In this document: positions 21,379 through 30,107 of the stretch, in pieces
Position numbering within the stretch: position 1 is the first letter of the stretch
Layout: every line of letters starts with the position of its first letter
Source: Candidatus Lernaella stagnicola
GTDB lineage: Bacteria; Lernaellota; Lernaellaia; Lernaellales; Lernaellaceae
Assembly (NCBI GenBank): GCA_030765525.1
Contig: JAVCCK010000034.1
Location: forward strand, 186,001 to 250,000
Direction of reading: 5' to 3'
DNA: 64,000 nt
Notes under the pieces: generated by a model
What the model was told of the DNA's origin: nothing
The model's input: the letters and a program-made list of their open reading frames with translations, nothing else
Database searches by the model: none
Translations under genes and position numbers: made by a program

Positions 21379-22548
21379 ATGGCTGCTAACGTGGCGATTC
21401 GCCGCTGTGCGGATTACGACCGGGACAACGTTCACCGGGCGGTGGGAGAAGCCATCGCCGCAGTCGTCGATTTACCGACGCTGGTGCGCGACAAGCGCGT
21501 GTTCATTAAAGTGAATTTCCTTTCCGACGCTCCGCCCGAGAGCGCCGTGTGCACGCATCCGGAAATCGCCCGTGCGCTGATTCGTTGGTGCCTTGAAGCT
21601 GGCGCGGCCGAAGTTGCGGTCGGCGACATGCCGGGCATGCACTTGACCGACCGCCCGGAACTCCCTTTCGAACGAAGCGGGCTGGCGCCGGTTTGCCGCG
21701 AGGAAGGAGCGCGCGTCGCACCGCTCAGCGGCCGGGGATACCGCGAAGTGGAAGTGCCCGGCGCGCGGCGTCTGCACCATTTGATGTTTGCGTGTGAGTT
21801 GCTCGACGCGGACGTGGTCATCAACGCACCGAAACTTAAATCACACATCCAAGCACTCTACACCGGCGCGATAAAAAACTGGTTCGGCGCCATCGCCAAT
21901 CGCGACCGGAAGCGAAGCCACCACTTCACCGAATTGGAACCCTTTTCGGAATGCGTGGTCGATATATTCCGGGTGCGGCCGCCGGATCTCACGGTCATGG
22001 ACGGTGTGATCGGCATGGAAGGGAGCGGTCCGCAGGAAGGCGACCCGCGTCAGCTCGGATTGGTGCTGGCTTCGACCGACGCGGTCGCGCTGGACACGGT
22101 GTCGATGGAGTGTGTCGATTATTCGCGCATGAAAGTGCCGCAAGTGCGCATCGCCGCCGAAGAGGGGCTGGGCGAAGCCGATTTGTCGAAAATTACGATT
22201 GACGGTCCCCCGTTCGACGAAGTGCGCCAACGCTTCGCGACGCCTCCTACTGCGTTCGTGACGATGCCGAAATTCATGACTAAGCTGGCGTTTCGCTTTT
22301 GGCGTATTCGTCCGGAAATCCTGGCCGACAAGTGCCAGGTCTGCGGAGCGTGCGAACGCATGTGCCCCGTCGGAGCCATCAGCATGACGCCGGAGTGCGC
22401 CGTGATCGACTACACCAACTGCATCGAGTGCTTTTGCTGCCACGAATCCTGCCCGCATCGCGCCATCGGCGAGGATATGACCCTTCTTTATCGACTTCAT
22501 CGCTACATCGCCGAACGAAAACAGCGCCGCACCGCGATCCAAAAATAA
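21379..22548 (+). CDS. DUF362-domain protein with two C-terminal 4Fe-4S motifs
   Basis: The 389-residue protein has an N-terminal DUF362 domain (~1-290; motifs RVFIKVNFLSD, VVINAPKLKSH, GAIKNWFGA, MDGVIGMEGSGPQ). It ends in a bacterial ferredoxin-type segment with two cluster motifs, CQVCGACERMCPVGAI and CIECFCCHESCPHRAI. The cluster motifs indicate two [4Fe-4S] centres. DUF362 proteins are widespread in anaerobes, but their reaction is not established, so no substrate is given. No signal peptide is seen, so it is probably cytoplasmic. It stands alone, 42 bases after the lipoprotein gene. Confidence 0.87.
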   Translation: MAANVAIRRCADYDRDNVHRAVGEAIAAVVDLPTLVRDKRVFIKVNFLSDAPPESAVCTHPEIARALIRWCLEAGAAEVAVGDMPGMHLTDRPELPFERSGLAPVCREEGARVAPLSGRGYREVEVPGARRLHHLMFACELLDADVVINAPKLKSHIQALYTGAIKNWFGAIANRDRKRSHHFTELEPFSECVVDIFRVRPPDLTVMDGVIGMEGSGPQEGDPRQLGLVLASTDAVALDTVSMECVDYSRMKVPQVRIAAEEGLGEADLSKITIDGPPFDEVRQRFATPPTAFVTMPKFMTKLAFRFWRIRPEILADKCQVCGACERMCPVGAISMTPECAVIDYTNCIECFCCHESCPHRAIGEDMTLLYRLHRYIAERKQRRTAIQK

Positions 22549-22832
22549 GGTGAGGCGGCCGCGAGGGCCGCCCCGGAGGATGAGGAGGTTGTTTGAGTGT
22601 GGCATCGCACGTTGTGGCAGTACGTGCATAAAATTGGTCGCGACTCGGCGTCGTTACTTACAGGCCGGCCATAAAAAAAAGGGGCAACTCAATGGTCGCC
22701 CGAGAGGTAAGGAGGATGGTTCGTCAGATCCTTGCAGGACCTAAGGCGAGGAATCGGAAACAATTCCTTCAAGCCTTCAAATTGGTTGTCGTTGGCCGGG
22801 GCGATAACTTACAGTCGCAGGACCCTGCGCGT
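22549..22832 (+). other. Gene-free stretch between the DUF362 gene and the his promoter
   Basis: A GC hairpin (GGCGGCC / GGCCGCC, 22554-22572) follows the DUF362 stop but has no T run, so it is at best a weak terminator. The rest holds no ORF with a family look and no recognisable RNA. An A8 tract lies around 22672-22679. Confidence 0.5.
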
Positions 22833-22861
22833 TTGACATCAGCTTTGCCGCGGCCTATTTT
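22833..22861 (+). promoter_or_regulatory. Promoter of the histidine operon
   Basis: A perfect TTGACA (22833-22838), a 17-base spacer and TATTTT (22856-22861) place the start of transcription near 22868, just ahead of the His-containing leader peptide. Confidence 0.65.
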
Positions 22862-22884
22862 TAGCGGCTATGAGAGAGAGTTTG

Positions 22885-22944
22885 ATGATTCGCGGTCGGC
22901 ATCATCGCTTCCCGGCGACACCGGGGGGCCGGGTGATGGTTTAG
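22885..22944 (+). CDS. hisL: Histidine operon leader peptide (19 residues, contains His-His)
   Basis: A short ORF, MIRGRHHRFPATPGGRVMV, begins ~17 bases after the predicted transcription start, preceded by a purine-rich GAGAGAG. An in-frame ATG at 22870 would lengthen it by five residues. Two adjacent His codons (22900-22905) sit ahead of an antiterminator arm, and the stop codon (22942-22944) lies just after that arm. Known his leaders of enteric bacteria use seven consecutive His codons, so two is a weak but plausible sensor. The call rests on position, the codon pair and the downstream RNA folds. Confidence 0.6.
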   Translation: MIRGRHHRFPATPGGRVMV

Positions 22945-22987
22945 GTATTCAACGAAGCACCATCCGCGCCGGCCCCGGGGCCGGCGC
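22921..22987 (+). promoter_or_regulatory. Candidate transcription attenuator of the his operon
   Basis: A GC-rich perfect inverted repeat of 22 bases (22966-22987, arms GCGCCGGCCCC / GGGGCCGGCGC) forms the terminator-like hairpin, followed by TTGCGTTT. Its 5' arm can pair instead with leader DNA: GGGGCCGG (22925-22932) with CCGGCCCC (22969-22976), and GATGGT (22935-22940) with ACCATC (22959-22964). A ribosome stalled at the His codons would leave the latter pairing free. A ribosome at the stop codon would cover 22921-22944 and favour the terminator. The T run is poor, so termination strength is uncertain. Confidence 0.6.
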
Positions 22988-23011
22988 TTGCGTTTAAAGA
23001 AAGGACCGCCC

Positions 23012-23893
23012 ATGAGTCCGCACCGAAACGGCGACCAACTTCGACTGGCTTTGCCTAAGGGGCACATGCAGAAAAGCGTGTTGCAGCTTATAGCCGATGC
23101 CGGCATTCGTTTAGACGGTAGCGAGCGCGATTACCGGCCGCGGATCTCTCTGGCGAACACCAACGTCAAGCTGCTCAAACCGCAAAACATCGTCGAGATG
23201 CTGCAAGTCGGTTCGCGGGACATCGGTTTTGCCGGGCGCGATTGGGTTGTTGAACTCGAATTGGATGAAGAACTCGAGGAACTGCTCGACACCGGGCTCG
23301 ACCCCGTGCGCTTGGTGGCCGCCGCGCCGATCTCGTTGCTGCAAGACGGTAAGCTGCCGCGCCAAAAGTTCGTTGTCGCTTCCGAATACGAGCGTATCAG
23401 CCGGGATTGGATCGCCGCGCAAGGACTCGACGCCACGCTGGTCCGCTCCTTCGGCGCGACCGAAGTGTTCCCTCCAGAGGACGCCGATATCATCGTGGAC
23501 AACACCGCAACCGGCAGCACCTTGCGGCAGAATCAACTGGCGATCGTCGACGAACTGCTCCTATCCTCAACGCGGCTATACGCCAACCGCGACGCGCGGG
23601 ACAACCCCATGTTACGCGGCCGCATCGACGATCTCGTGTTGTTGCTTCGTAGCGTGCTGGATGCGCGCCAACGGGTGATGCTCGAACTCAACTGCCCACA
23701 AGACAAAATCGAAGAAGTGATCGCCCTGCTGCCGGCCATGCGCCGGCCCACCGTAGCCCCGCTTTACGGCGAGGACGGCTTCGCGGTCAAAGCGGCGGTC
23801 CCGCGGGCCATGCTGCCCGAACTCATCCCTCAACTGCGGGCCCACGGCGGTACGGACATCGTCGTGACGGCTCTCGATCACCTGGTAACGTGA
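23012..23893 (+). CDS. hisG: ATP phosphoribosyltransferase, long form
   Basis: It catalyses the first step of histidine synthesis, joining ATP and PRPP. At 293 residues this is the long form: the catalytic domains (LRLALPKGHMQKS, IGFAGRDWVVE, and the PRPP loop DIIVDNTATGSTLRQN) plus a C-terminal ACT-like regulatory domain (~225-293). It should not need HisZ and may be feedback-inhibited by histidine. ATG 23012 follows GAAAGGA. The frame also extends to a TTG at 22988 inside the attenuator, which I rejected. It is the first gene of the operon. The next start lies 8 bases after its stop. Confidence 0.95.
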   Translation: MSPHRNGDQLRLALPKGHMQKSVLQLIADAGIRLDGSERDYRPRISLANTNVKLLKPQNIVEMLQVGSRDIGFAGRDWVVELELDEELEELLDTGLDPVRLVAAAPISLLQDGKLPRQKFVVASEYERISRDWIAAQGLDATLVRSFGATEVFPPEDADIIVDNTATGSTLRQNQLAIVDELLLSSTRLYANRDARDNPMLRGRIDDLVLLLRSVLDARQRVMLELNCPQDKIEEVIALLPAMRRPTVAPLYGEDGFAVKAAVPRAMLPELIPQLRAHGGTDIVVTALDHLVT

Positions 23894-23901
23894 GGCGGCC
23901 G

Positions 23902-25617
23902 ATGAGCAAAGCGCGACCACAGCCCTGCTTGCATTTGGATGGCCTCAAAGCCTATCGCCCGCCGCGTGCGAAGGCGCCCACCGATTTGCGGCTCGATGCC
24001 AATGAAGGACCGCCGCCGCCTCCGGAGTTGTTGGCGTTGCTGCGAGAGGTCGAAGCGGCCGACGTGCACCGGTACCGCTCGTCTGCGCCGCTGGAAAAAG
24101 TGCTGGCCGACCGCGTCGGTCTCGATCCCGCACAGGTGATGATCGGCGCCGGAGCCGACGAAGTCATCGACCGTCTGTGTCGCGTGTACGTGCAGCCCGA
24201 CCGCGAAGTGATCGTGCCCACGCCGACTTTCGAGATGATCTGCCATTTGGCCCGGGTATCCGGGGGCCGCCTCAAGCGCGTGGCCTGGACCGGCGAGGAT
24301 TTTCCGGTCGACGATGTCTGCGCCGCCGTGACGCCGGAGACGGGGTTGATCGTCGTGATTAGTCCGAACAACCCGACGGGCTTGGCGGTTCGACCGGCGG
24401 AACTTGTCGCCGTGGCAGAAGCGGCACCGCACGCCGTGGTCCTGGTGGACTTGGCCTACGCGGCCTATGCCGACGAAGATTTGCTCGGCACCGTGCTGCG
24501 CCTGCCCAACGCTGTGGCCGTCAATACGCTCAGCAAGACGGAAGGACTGGCCGGGCTGCGGCTTGGCTACGCGATTTCCTCGCCCGAAATGCTGCAACCC
24601 ATGCGCCTGGCGGGCGGGCCGTTCCCCGTTTCGAACTTGTCGAGAGCCGTGGCGGAACGCTGGCTGGTCGCGGGCCGCTCGCACATCCAATGGATCGTCG
24701 CGCGGGTGCGTAGCGAACGCGAAACGCTGCAACAACTTCTGGCCTATTACGGCGCCGTGTCGCTGCCCAGCCAGGCGAACTTCGTGTTCGCGCGCTTTAC
24801 TGACAACCTGTGGGTGCGTGACGCGATGGCCGGTTTCGGCATCGCCGTGCGTCTCGTGCCGGCCACCGATGGCTTCGCCGAAGGGATTCGCATCAGTTGC
24901 CCCGCCGACGCCGCCGGTTTCGCGCGACTGTGCGCAGCCCTGGCGACGGTGCTTTCACCCGAAGCATTGCTTTTTGACATGGACGGCGTGTTAGCCGACG
25001 TGTCGCGGTCATACCGGCGCGCGATCGTGGAGACCGCCGCCACGTTCGGCGTACAAATCGGGGCCGAGGACGTCGCCGCCGCGAAAGCAGCGGGCGGGGC
25101 CAACGACGATTGGGAATTGACGCGCCGCTTGTTGGCCGAGCGAGGCGTCGAGGTTGATCTGCCGGCGGTGAAAGAATGTTTCAAGCGCTTGTACCAAGGG
25201 GACGCCGCCAAGCCCGGCTTGTGCGCGGAGGAATCGTTGCTGCCCGAGCGCGCCCTCCTGGAACGCTTCGCCGAACGGTTGCCGCTGGCGATCGTGACCG
25301 GTCGGCCCCGTGAGGATGCGGAGCGCTTTCTCGCCGAGCATGACGTGGCCGACCTCTTTGCCGCCGTCGTGTGTCGAGAGGACGGGCCGCTGAAGCCGAA
25401 TCCGGCGCCGTTGCGCGTGGCGCTCGAGAAGCTCGGCGTCGATCGCGCCTGGTTTATCGGCGATACGACCGATGACATTAGCGCCGCGCGTCACGCGGGC
25501 GCCCTGCCGCTAGGCGTGCAAAACAACGTCGATACTGCGGCCGAAACCGCGATGTACGAAGCCGGCGCTGCGCGAGTGCTGACCAACCTTCGTCAGTTGG
25601 AGGACCTGTTGCCATGA
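23902..25617 (+). CDS. hisC: HisC-HAD fusion: histidinol-phosphate aminotransferase with HAD-family phosphatase domain
   Basis: Residues 1-~345 form a HisC-type PLP aminotransferase (LDANEGPPPPP, VISPNNPTGLAV, PLP lysine Lys212 in LSKTEGLAGLRLGYA). Residues ~352-571 form a HAD hydrolase with all four motifs: FDMDGVLAD (Asp359 and Asp361), VTGRPRE, a KPNP lysine and GDTTDDISAARHAG. The aminotransferase converts imidazole-acetol phosphate to histidinol phosphate. The next pathway reaction is dephosphorylation of histidinol phosphate. The operon has no other phosphatase, so the HAD domain probably supplies it (inference). ATG 23902 was chosen over GTG 23890 because GAGG lies 6 bases before it. 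It overlaps hisB by ATGA. Confidence 0.92.
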   Translation: MSKARPQPCLHLDGLKAYRPPRAKAPTDLRLDANEGPPPPPELLALLREVEAADVHRYRSSAPLEKVLADRVGLDPAQVMIGAGADEVIDRLCRVYVQPDREVIVPTPTFEMICHLARVSGGRLKRVAWTGEDFPVDDVCAAVTPETGLIVVISPNNPTGLAVRPAELVAVAEAAPHAVVLVDLAYAAYADEDLLGTVLRLPNAVAVNTLSKTEGLAGLRLGYAISSPEMLQPMRLAGGPFPVSNLSRAVAERWLVAGRSHIQWIVARVRSERETLQQLLAYYGAVSLPSQANFVFARFTDNLWVRDAMAGFGIAVRLVPATDGFAEGIRISCPADAAGFARLCAALATVLSPEALLFDMDGVLADVSRSYRRAIVETAATFGVQIGAEDVAAAKAAGGANDDWELTRRLLAERGVEVDLPAVKECFKRLYQGDAAKPGLCAEESLLPERALLERFAERLPLAIVTGRPREDAERFLAEHDVADLFAAVVCREDGPLKPNPAPLRVALEKLGVDRAWFIGDTTDDISAARHAGALPLGVQNNVDTAAETAMYEAGAARVLTNLRQLEDLLP

Positions 25618-26225
25618 ATGCACGCGAAGCCGTAATCGAACGCCGTACGAAGGAAACCGATATCCGCTGTTATCTCGTTGTCGACGGCGTCGGGGTGGCG
25701 CAAATCGACACGGGTCTCGGCTTTCTCGATCACCTGCTCACCGCGCTTACCCGCTTTGCTCGTTTCGATCTCGAATTGCGATGCCGCGGCGACCTGCATA
25801 TCGACGACCACCACACGTCCGAGGATTGCGCGTTGGCCCTGGGTGCCGCATTGGACAAAGCGCTCGGGGAGCGGGCGGGCATTGCGCGTTTCGGCCACGC
25901 CTATGCGCCACTGGACGAGGCGCTGGCACGCGCCGTTGTTGATTTCTCCGGGCGGCCGTTTGCGGTTATCGACATGGGGCTGAAGCGCGACACGCTGGGG
26001 CGGCTCGACGAACAAGGCGCCGGGCAAATGGCTACCGAGAACGTGCCGCACGTGCTGCATTCGCTGGCGACCGCGGCGCGGTTGACCTTGCACGTGGACG
26101 TGTTGCGGGGGGACAACGACCACCACCGGGCCGAGGCCGCGTTCAAGGCCGTCGGGCTGGCCATTCGCCAAGCGATGGCGTTGGACGGCGAAGACATTCC
26201 CAGCACCAAGGGAGTGCTCGTATGA
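25614..26225 (+). CDS. hisB: Imidazoleglycerol-phosphate dehydratase
   Basis: The enzyme dehydrates imidazole-glycerol phosphate to imidazole-acetol phosphate using manganese. At 203 residues it is the monofunctional form, without the N-terminal phosphatase found in enteric HisB. The metal-ligand motifs are intact: GFLDHLL, the first HHTSED block (DDHHTSEDCALALG) and the second block DNDHHRAEAAFKA. The start overlaps the preceding stop (ATGA), and the end overlaps the hisH start in the same way. This tight coupling suggests one translational chain. Confidence 0.96.
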   Translation: MNAREAVIERRTKETDIRCYLVVDGVGVAQIDTGLGFLDHLLTALTRFARFDLELRCRGDLHIDDHHTSEDCALALGAALDKALGERAGIARFGHAYAPLDEALARAVVDFSGRPFAVIDMGLKRDTLGRLDEQGAGQMATENVPHVLHSLATAARLTLHVDVLRGDNDHHRAEAAFKAVGLAIRQAMALDGEDIPSTKGVLV

Positions 26226-26848
26226 CGAAACCGAATGTGTTGGTTGTGCGTACGGGCGTGGCGAACCTGGCCTCGGTGCTGGCGGGTTTGGAGCGCGTCG
26301 GGGTAACGGCGCAAATCAGCAACGACCCGCGCGAGATCGAGTCCGCCGAACGCGTATTGCTGCCCGGCGTCGGCGCGTTCGGTGCGGGGATGCTGCAACT
26401 TCGCGCCGACCGGCTGGTCGAGCCGTTACGACGACGGATCGCGGGGAACCGCGCGACCTTAGCGATTTGCCTGGGTATGCAATTGCTTTGCGCCGCCAGC
26501 GAAGAGCATCCGGGCATGGAAGGGCTCGGCGTGGTCCGGGAACACGTCACTCGTTTCGCTCACAACCTGCGTGTACCGCAATTGGGATGGAATGAAATCG
26601 AGCCCGACAAAAAGTGCCGTATGCTGGAAAGCGGTTACGTCTATTTTGCCAACTCCTACCGCTTGACCGAGCGGCCTCCGGGATGGGCCGTCGCGGTTGC
26701 GGATTACGGCGGGTCATTTGTGGCGGGGATGGAGCGTGGCAAGGTTCTGGCCTGTCAGTTCCACCCCGAACTGTCCAGCGCCTTTGGACTCGCGTTGCTC
26801 CGGCGTTGGCTGGCGACCGAAGAAGGGGACGGCGATGCTGGCGTGTAG
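26222..26848 (+). CDS. hisH: Imidazole glycerol phosphate synthase, glutaminase subunit
   Basis: A class I glutamine amidotransferase of 208 residues supplies ammonia to HisF. The oxyanion-region motif [10 protein letters not shown], the nucleophile in [12 protein letters not shown], and the His-Glu pair in CQFHPELSS are all present. It lies between hisB (ATGA overlap) and hisF (14-base overlap), matching the HisH-HisF heterodimer. Confidence 0.95.
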   Translation: MTKPNVLVVRTGVANLASVLAGLERVGVTAQISNDPREIESAERVLLPGVGAFGAGMLQLRADRLVEPLRRRIAGNRATLAICLGMQLLCAASEEHPGMEGLGVVREHVTRFAHNLRVPQLGWNEIEPDKKCRMLESGYVYFANSYRLTERPPGWAVAVADYGGSFVAGMERGKVLACQFHPELSSAFGLALLRRWLATEEGDGDAGV

Positions 26849-27590
26849 GATCATCCCCTGTCTCGACGTGCGCGACGGCCGCGTTGTCAAAGGAATTCGC
26901 TTTCAAGACTTGCGTGACGCCGGTTCGCCGTCTGAACGCGCACGGGTGTACGAACAGCAGGGTGCCGACGAACTCGTTTTGCTCGACGTTTCCGCGACGC
27001 CGGAGGGCCGCAACACCGCCGTGGATACCGTGCGTCGCGTGCGGCAACAGATCGCCATCCCGCTGACCGTCGGCGGCGGCGTGCGCGGCATTGCCGATGC
27101 CGAGCGCCTGCTTGAAGCCGGGGCCGACAAAGTGGGCGTCAATACCGCCGCGGTGGAGAACCCGCAATTGCTCACCGAACTGTCCGCCCGTTTCGGCAGG
27201 CAGTGCACGATTTTGGCCGTGGACGCCAAGCTCGTTGCGGCGGGGCGATGGCAGGTGGTCACCCAATCGGGGCGGCATGACACCGGCCTCGACGTCGTGG
27301 ATTGGGCGCGTCAGGCCTGTGATCTGGGAGCGGGCGAAATTCTGCTGACCAGTTGGGACCGGGACGGCACGGGCAAGGGTTACGATTTGGATTTGCTCAC
27401 CGCGGTTTCCAAGGCCGTCTTGGTGCCGATCATCGCTTCGGGCGGCGGCCGCACCCTGGAACAACTGCTCGCCGGTTTCAGCGCCGGAGCCGATGCGGTT
27501 CTCGCCGCGTCCATTTTCCATTACGGCGAGCGCACGGTCGGCGAAATCAAAGACTACCTGGCCGCGCAGGGTGTGGAGGTCCGGCCATGA
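26835..27590 (+). CDS. hisF: Imidazole glycerol phosphate synthase, cyclase subunit
   Basis: A TIM-barrel enzyme of 251 residues that cyclises PRFAR with ammonia from HisH to give imidazole-glycerol phosphate and AICAR. It starts with the typical [18 protein letters not shown] (catalytic Asp in CLDV). Phosphate-binding loops GGGVRG and IIASGGG are present, as is the second catalytic Asp in [15 protein letters not shown]. Its start lies inside the hisH end. The frame continues upstream through hisH but only this start fits. The stop overlaps the following start (ATGA). Confidence 0.96.
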   Translation: MLACRIIPCLDVRDGRVVKGIRFQDLRDAGSPSERARVYEQQGADELVLLDVSATPEGRNTAVDTVRRVRQQIAIPLTVGGGVRGIADAERLLEAGADKVGVNTAAVENPQLLTELSARFGRQCTILAVDAKLVAAGRWQVVTQSGRHDTGLDVVDWARQACDLGAGEILLTSWDRDGTGKGYDLDLLTAVSKAVLVPIIASGGGRTLEQLLAGFSAGADAVLAASIFHYGERTVGEIKDYLAAQGVEVRP

Positions 27591-28849
27591 TTGTCCCCTC
27601 GATCGATTTGATGAACGGACAAGCCGTGCAATTGATCGGCGGGCGCGAGAAGGCGTTGGACGCCGGCGATCCGCTGCCGCTGGCCGAAAAGTTCCGCCTG
27701 GCCGGCGAAGTCGCGGTTATCGATCTCGACGCCGCTATCGGGCAGGGCGAAAATACCGAGGCGATCGAAACGCTCCTGCGCCATGCTCCGTGCCGTGTGG
27801 GCGGCGGTATCCGCGATTTGGCGACCGCCCGCCGGTGGCTCAACGCCGGGGCCGCCAAAATCATTCTGGGCACCGCGGCGCAACCGGAACTGCTTGGCAA
27901 GCTGCCGCGCGAACGCGTTATTGCCGCGTTGGACGCCATCCACGACGAAGTTGTGATTGAGGGATGGCGCACCAAAACCGGCGCGCGCGTGGAAGATCGC
28001 CTGCACGAACTGCGCGATTACGTCGGCGGATTTCTCGTCACGTTTGTGGAGCGGGAAGGGCGCATGGGCGGCATCGACATCGAGCGCGTCAAAGCTCTCC
28101 TAGCGCAGGTCGGCGACGCTCGGCTGACTGTCGCCGGCGGCGTTACCACCACGGCGGAGATTCGTGAGTTGGACCGGCTGGGCGTCGACGCGCAGGTGGG
28201 GATGGCCATCTACACCGGGCGCATGCACCTGGCCGACGCGCTGGCCGCGCCGTTGGTGTCGGACCGACCGGACGGCCTGTGGCCCACCATCGTCGCCGAC
28301 GAGCATGGCGTTGCGCTCGGGTTGGCGTATTCCAACGCCGAAAGTCTGCGCGAGGCGGTCGACCGAGGGCGGGGCGTGTATCAATCGCGGTCGCGGGGCT
28401 TGTGGATTAAGGGCGAGAGTTCCGGTAACACGCAGCAACTGCTGCGCATTGCCGTCGATTGCGATCGCGACGCGCTGCGCTTCACCGTCCGGCAGGCCGG
28501 CCGCGGATTTTGTCACAAAGGCACGTGGTCGTGTTTCGGCGATGTCGGTGGGTTGCCCGCGCTGGCCCGAAAGCTGGCGGAGCGCGCCGTCGATGCGCCG
28601 CCGGGATCCTACACCCGCAAACTGCTGGACGATCCTTCGCTGCTGGCCGCCAAGCTCGCGGAGGAAGCCGCCGAGTTGGCCGAGGCCCAAACGCCGGATG
28701 AGGTTGTGTGGGAAACGGCCGATCTTATTTATTTCGCGCTCGTCGCCCTGTCGCGTGGCGGCGGCAGCCTTGCCGACGTGGAGCGAGAACTTCACCGGCG
28801 GACGCTGGCGGTGACGCGTCGATCCGAGCAAGAGGAAGAAAAGGCATGA
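27587..28849 (+). CDS. hisA: Trifunctional HisA-HisI-HisE fusion
   Basis: One 420-residue chain carries three consecutive pathway activities. Residues 1-~225 are a HisA isomerase barrel ([32 protein letters not shown]). Residues ~228-325 are HisI, phosphoribosyl-AMP cyclohydrolase ([15 protein letters not shown], the metal motif VDCDRDALR, and [10 protein letters not shown]). Residues ~340-420 are HisE, phosphoribosyl-ATP pyrophosphatase ([14 protein letters not shown], then [10 protein letters not shown]). HisI-HisE fusions are common, but HisA joined to both is unusual. The domain order is the reverse of the reaction order (E, I, A). ATG 27587 overlaps the hisF stop. Each domain's motifs appear intact. 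Confidence 0.95.
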   Translation: MIVPSIDLMNGQAVQLIGGREKALDAGDPLPLAEKFRLAGEVAVIDLDAAIGQGENTEAIETLLRHAPCRVGGGIRDLATARRWLNAGAAKIILGTAAQPELLGKLPRERVIAALDAIHDEVVIEGWRTKTGARVEDRLHELRDYVGGFLVTFVEREGRMGGIDIERVKALLAQVGDARLTVAGGVTTTAEIRELDRLGVDAQVGMAIYTGRMHLADALAAPLVSDRPDGLWPTIVADEHGVALGLAYSNAESLREAVDRGRGVYQSRSRGLWIKGESSGNTQQLLRIAVDCDRDALRFTVRQAGRGFCHKGTWSCFGDVGGLPALARKLAERAVDAPPGSYTRKLLDDPSLLAAKLAEEAAELAEAQTPDEVVWETADLIYFALVALSRGGGSLADVERELHRRTLAVTRRSEQEEEKA

Positions 28850-30102
28850 CGGCGCGTCTGCGAATCATCACGGCCGAAGAAGTAGTCGCCATGCGCCGCG
28901 AGCCATTTGATGCGGAAACCCTGGCGGAAAGTGAAGCCATCGTGCGCGAAGTTCGCGCCGGGGGTGAGGGTGCGCTGCGACGTTTCGCGGAGCGTTTCGG
29001 CGACATCGAAATCGGTGCGCCGCTGGTGATTCCGCGCTCGCAACTCGCTGAGGCTCTGGCGCAGCTCGATGATGATGCGCAACGCTTGTTGGCACGGACC
29101 GCCGCGCGGATCAAAACGTTCGCCGAGGCGCAGCTTCGCAGCTTGACCAATGTCGTCGCCAAGGTGCCGGGGGGACGCGCGGGGCAACGAGTGGACCCGG
29201 TGCAACGCGTCGGATGTTACGCGCCCGGCGGTCGCTTTCCGCTGGTGTCCACCGTACTGATGACCGTCATTCCGGCCCGCGTGGCCGGTGTCGCCTCGGT
29301 GTGGGTCGCTTCGCCGCGGCCAAGCGCGCTGATCCAAGCCGCGGCGGCGGTGGCCGGAGCGGACGCCGTTGTTTCCGCGGGGGGTGCGCAAGTGATCGCC
29401 GCGCTCGCTTACGGCGCCGGTCCGATTGCTGCGTGCGACATGATTGTCGGGCCCGGCAACAAGTGGGTGACGGCGGCCAAGTGGCTCGTCAGCCGCAACG
29501 TCGGCATCGATATGCTGGCCGGGCCGTCGGAACTGGTCGTCGTGGCCGACGAAACGGCGAACGCCGCGACGATTGCTGCCGATCTGCTGGCGCAAGCGGA
29601 ACACGACCCCGACGCGCTGCCGGTGCTGCTTGCGACATCGCCCGCGTTTATCGAACGGGTCAACGACGAAATCGAGAAGCAGGTGGCGACCTTGCCGACG
29701 GCGAGTACTGCCGCGGAAGCGATTGCCGGCGGATTCGCGGTTGCCGCCGACCTGGATACGGCGATCGACCTGGCCAACCGATTGGCTCCCGAGCACCTCG
29801 AATTGGCCGTGCGGGATGCGGAGTCGGTGGCCGAGCGCTGTCAGAATTACGGCGGATTGTTCATCGGTTCGCCGAGCGCCGAGGTGTTCGGCGATTACGG
29901 TGTCGGCCCGAATCACACCCTGCCCACCGGGGGCGCGGCGCGTTTTACGGGCGGGCTTTCGCCGCTTAGTTTCCTGCGTGTACACACGTGGTTGCACCTG
30001 ATGCAACCGGCGGACGCCGCGGAGATCGTCGAGGACGCGGCTGCCCTGGCTCGCCTAGAGGGGCTCGAAGCGCACGCGCGATCGGCGGAGCGGCGCAGGT
30101 AG
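28846..30102 (+). CDS. hisD: Histidinol dehydrogenase
   Basis: The enzyme oxidises histidinol to histidine in two NAD-dependent steps. The 418-residue length and motifs fit: RVGCYAPGGRFPL, IVGPGNKWVTAAK, DMLAGPSELVVVAD, the zinc-site AQAEHDPDA, the catalytic APEHLEL pair and GPNHTLPT. The start overlaps the preceding stop by ATGA. It is the last gene of the operon. Its stop is 5 bases from the stop of the convergent alpha-2-macroglobulin gene, and I see no terminator hairpin between them. Confidence 0.96.
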   Translation: MTARLRIITAEEVVAMRREPFDAETLAESEAIVREVRAGGEGALRRFAERFGDIEIGAPLVIPRSQLAEALAQLDDDAQRLLARTAARIKTFAEAQLRSLTNVVAKVPGGRAGQRVDPVQRVGCYAPGGRFPLVSTVLMTVIPARVAGVASVWVASPRPSALIQAAAAVAGADAVVSAGGAQVIAALAYGAGPIAACDMIVGPGNKWVTAAKWLVSRNVGIDMLAGPSELVVVADETANAATIAADLLAQAEHDPDALPVLLATSPAFIERVNDEIEKQVATLPTASTAAEAIAGGFAVAADLDTAIDLANRLAPEHLELAVRDAESVAERCQNYGGLFIGSPSAEVFGDYGVGPNHTLPTGGAARFTGGLSPLSFLRVHTWLHLMQPADAAEIVEDAAALARLEGLEAHARSAERRR

Positions 30103-30107
30103 CGCGG

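Noticed and set aside
22988-23011. TTG 22988 as the hisG start
   Set aside because: It lies at the edge of the attenuator hairpin with no RBS. ATG 23012 has GAAAGGA at proper spacing.
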